A stretch of 64,000 nucleotides of DNA, taken from the NCBI GenBank assembly GCA_021186555.1, contig JAJKFL010000042.1:29677215-29741214 (forward strand). Direction: 5' to 3'. The position numbers and the translations under genes were made by a program. The notes under the pieces are model-generated. The model did not search any database. It saw only the letters and a list, made by a program, of their open reading frames with translations, and was not told the origin of the DNA. Positions 63,444-64,000 of the stretch are shown here, in pieces; position 1 is the stretch's first letter; every line of letters starts with the position of its first letter. Origin of the DNA: Reticulitermes speratus (Eukaryota > Arthropoda > Insecta > Blattodea > Rhinotermitidae).

Positions 63444-63449
63444 CTGAAA

Positions 63450-64000
63450 AGTACAGCCAAATTATACAAAAAATTTGTATGACTGTTTGTTTAACCTTTC
63501 AAAGATGATACACCAGGTGACAGACCACATGCACTTTTGCCCATAGTGGTTTTTCTTATTCACAAATGAGTTATTGTGGCAACCCTCAAGCATCACAGTG
63601 TTCCTTGTTCATTCATAGTTGTGCTTCCATAGTTAATACACAGGCAGCCACATCTGCCTGCCTGTCTCACTTAGTAGCTCTCTATACATTGAGTGTGATA
63701 CAGAATGTACTTCGACTGTACTTTTACAATTTTTAGAACTAACTATTGCCCTCATGTTTTAATTATTCAGGATAGGGTGATGTCTCTGTTACAGATTTAT
63801 CATTGTTCTAAGATTTAATATTTATATAATTATATTATGGCCTTTTACACATTCAAAATATGTCATAGGCATGCAAAGTCACTAGAAATTTTAATAACAT
63901 CCAAGTAAGAAACCTAAAATTGATTCTGTAACAACCCTTGGTAGGATGATCTGTTACTAATTTAAAAAATACTACTAAACCTAATTAATAGAACCAAAAC
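63450..64000. other. Upstream intron
   Basis: Sequence preceding the first visible exon; no further exon recognised. Confidence 0.5.

Overview
This is animal nuclear DNA, most likely from a hemimetabolous insect (my guess is a cockroach or termite). The evidence is AT-rich sequence, spliced exons spread over the whole 64 kb, tRNA-derived SINEs, a 5S rRNA-derived pseudogene, and a very dense mix of mariner, pogo/Tigger, Tc1, LINE and Penelope-like element (PLE) copies. No bacterial gene, operon, tRNA gene or CRISPR array is visible.

Host gene. One gene spans the window on the minus strand. I can place seventeen internal exons between 63443 and 320. Every exon has an AG acceptor and a GT donor, and all seventeen reading phases join without a break into about 1,140 codons. 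Neither the start nor the stop codon lies in the window, so the gene is longer than 63 kb. The protein is mostly polar and low in complexity, with an acidic run and a few more ordered segments. I do not recognise the family with confidence.

Intron contents. Almost everything else is transposable elements inside the introns. From low to high coordinates: pogo-like MITEs and remnants (3.6, 5.1 and 7.6 kb); a dead Tc1-like transposase (8.7-9.3 kb); a PLE insertion carrying hammerhead-like ribozyme motifs and a nested MITE (9.6-10.5 kb); a pogo-like element that swallowed a hAT-like MITE and a LINE fragment (12.6-14.6 kb); SINEs (14.7, 17.5, 21.8, 23.8, 29.2, 30.2, 40.9 and 58.3 kb); a mariner with an uninterrupted 353-codon transposase (15.9-17.2 kb); an internally deleted Tigger (18.5-19.7 kb); more PLE insertions (15.2, 22.9, 26.1, 29.3, 31.6 and 36.6 kb); a piggyBac-like MITE (27.7 kb); an inverted-repeat element (32.3-33.3 kb); a 2.7-kb Tigger holding a perfect palindrome and a 5S pseudogene (33.5-36.2 kb); a decayed mariner (44.1-45.2 kb); an unusual foldback element (45.8-46.8 kb); an RTE-type LINE split by another LINE (48.1-52.3 kb); a chimeric Tigger reading frame (55.1-56.7 kb); and a dead DD41D mariner relative (59.6-60.9 kb).

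Most notable. (1) A recurrent motif consisting of a CTGANGA box, a short hairpin and GAAA lies in PLE insertions flanked by 11-18 bp target duplications. It matches the minimal dimer-type hammerhead ribozymes known from PLEs. (2) A foldback element with 9-bp target duplications has arms built from ~16-bp repeats around eight-plus 64-bp repeats. (3) A 93-bp-arm perfect palindrome has inserted in a Tigger gene. (4) The host gene itself is unidentified.
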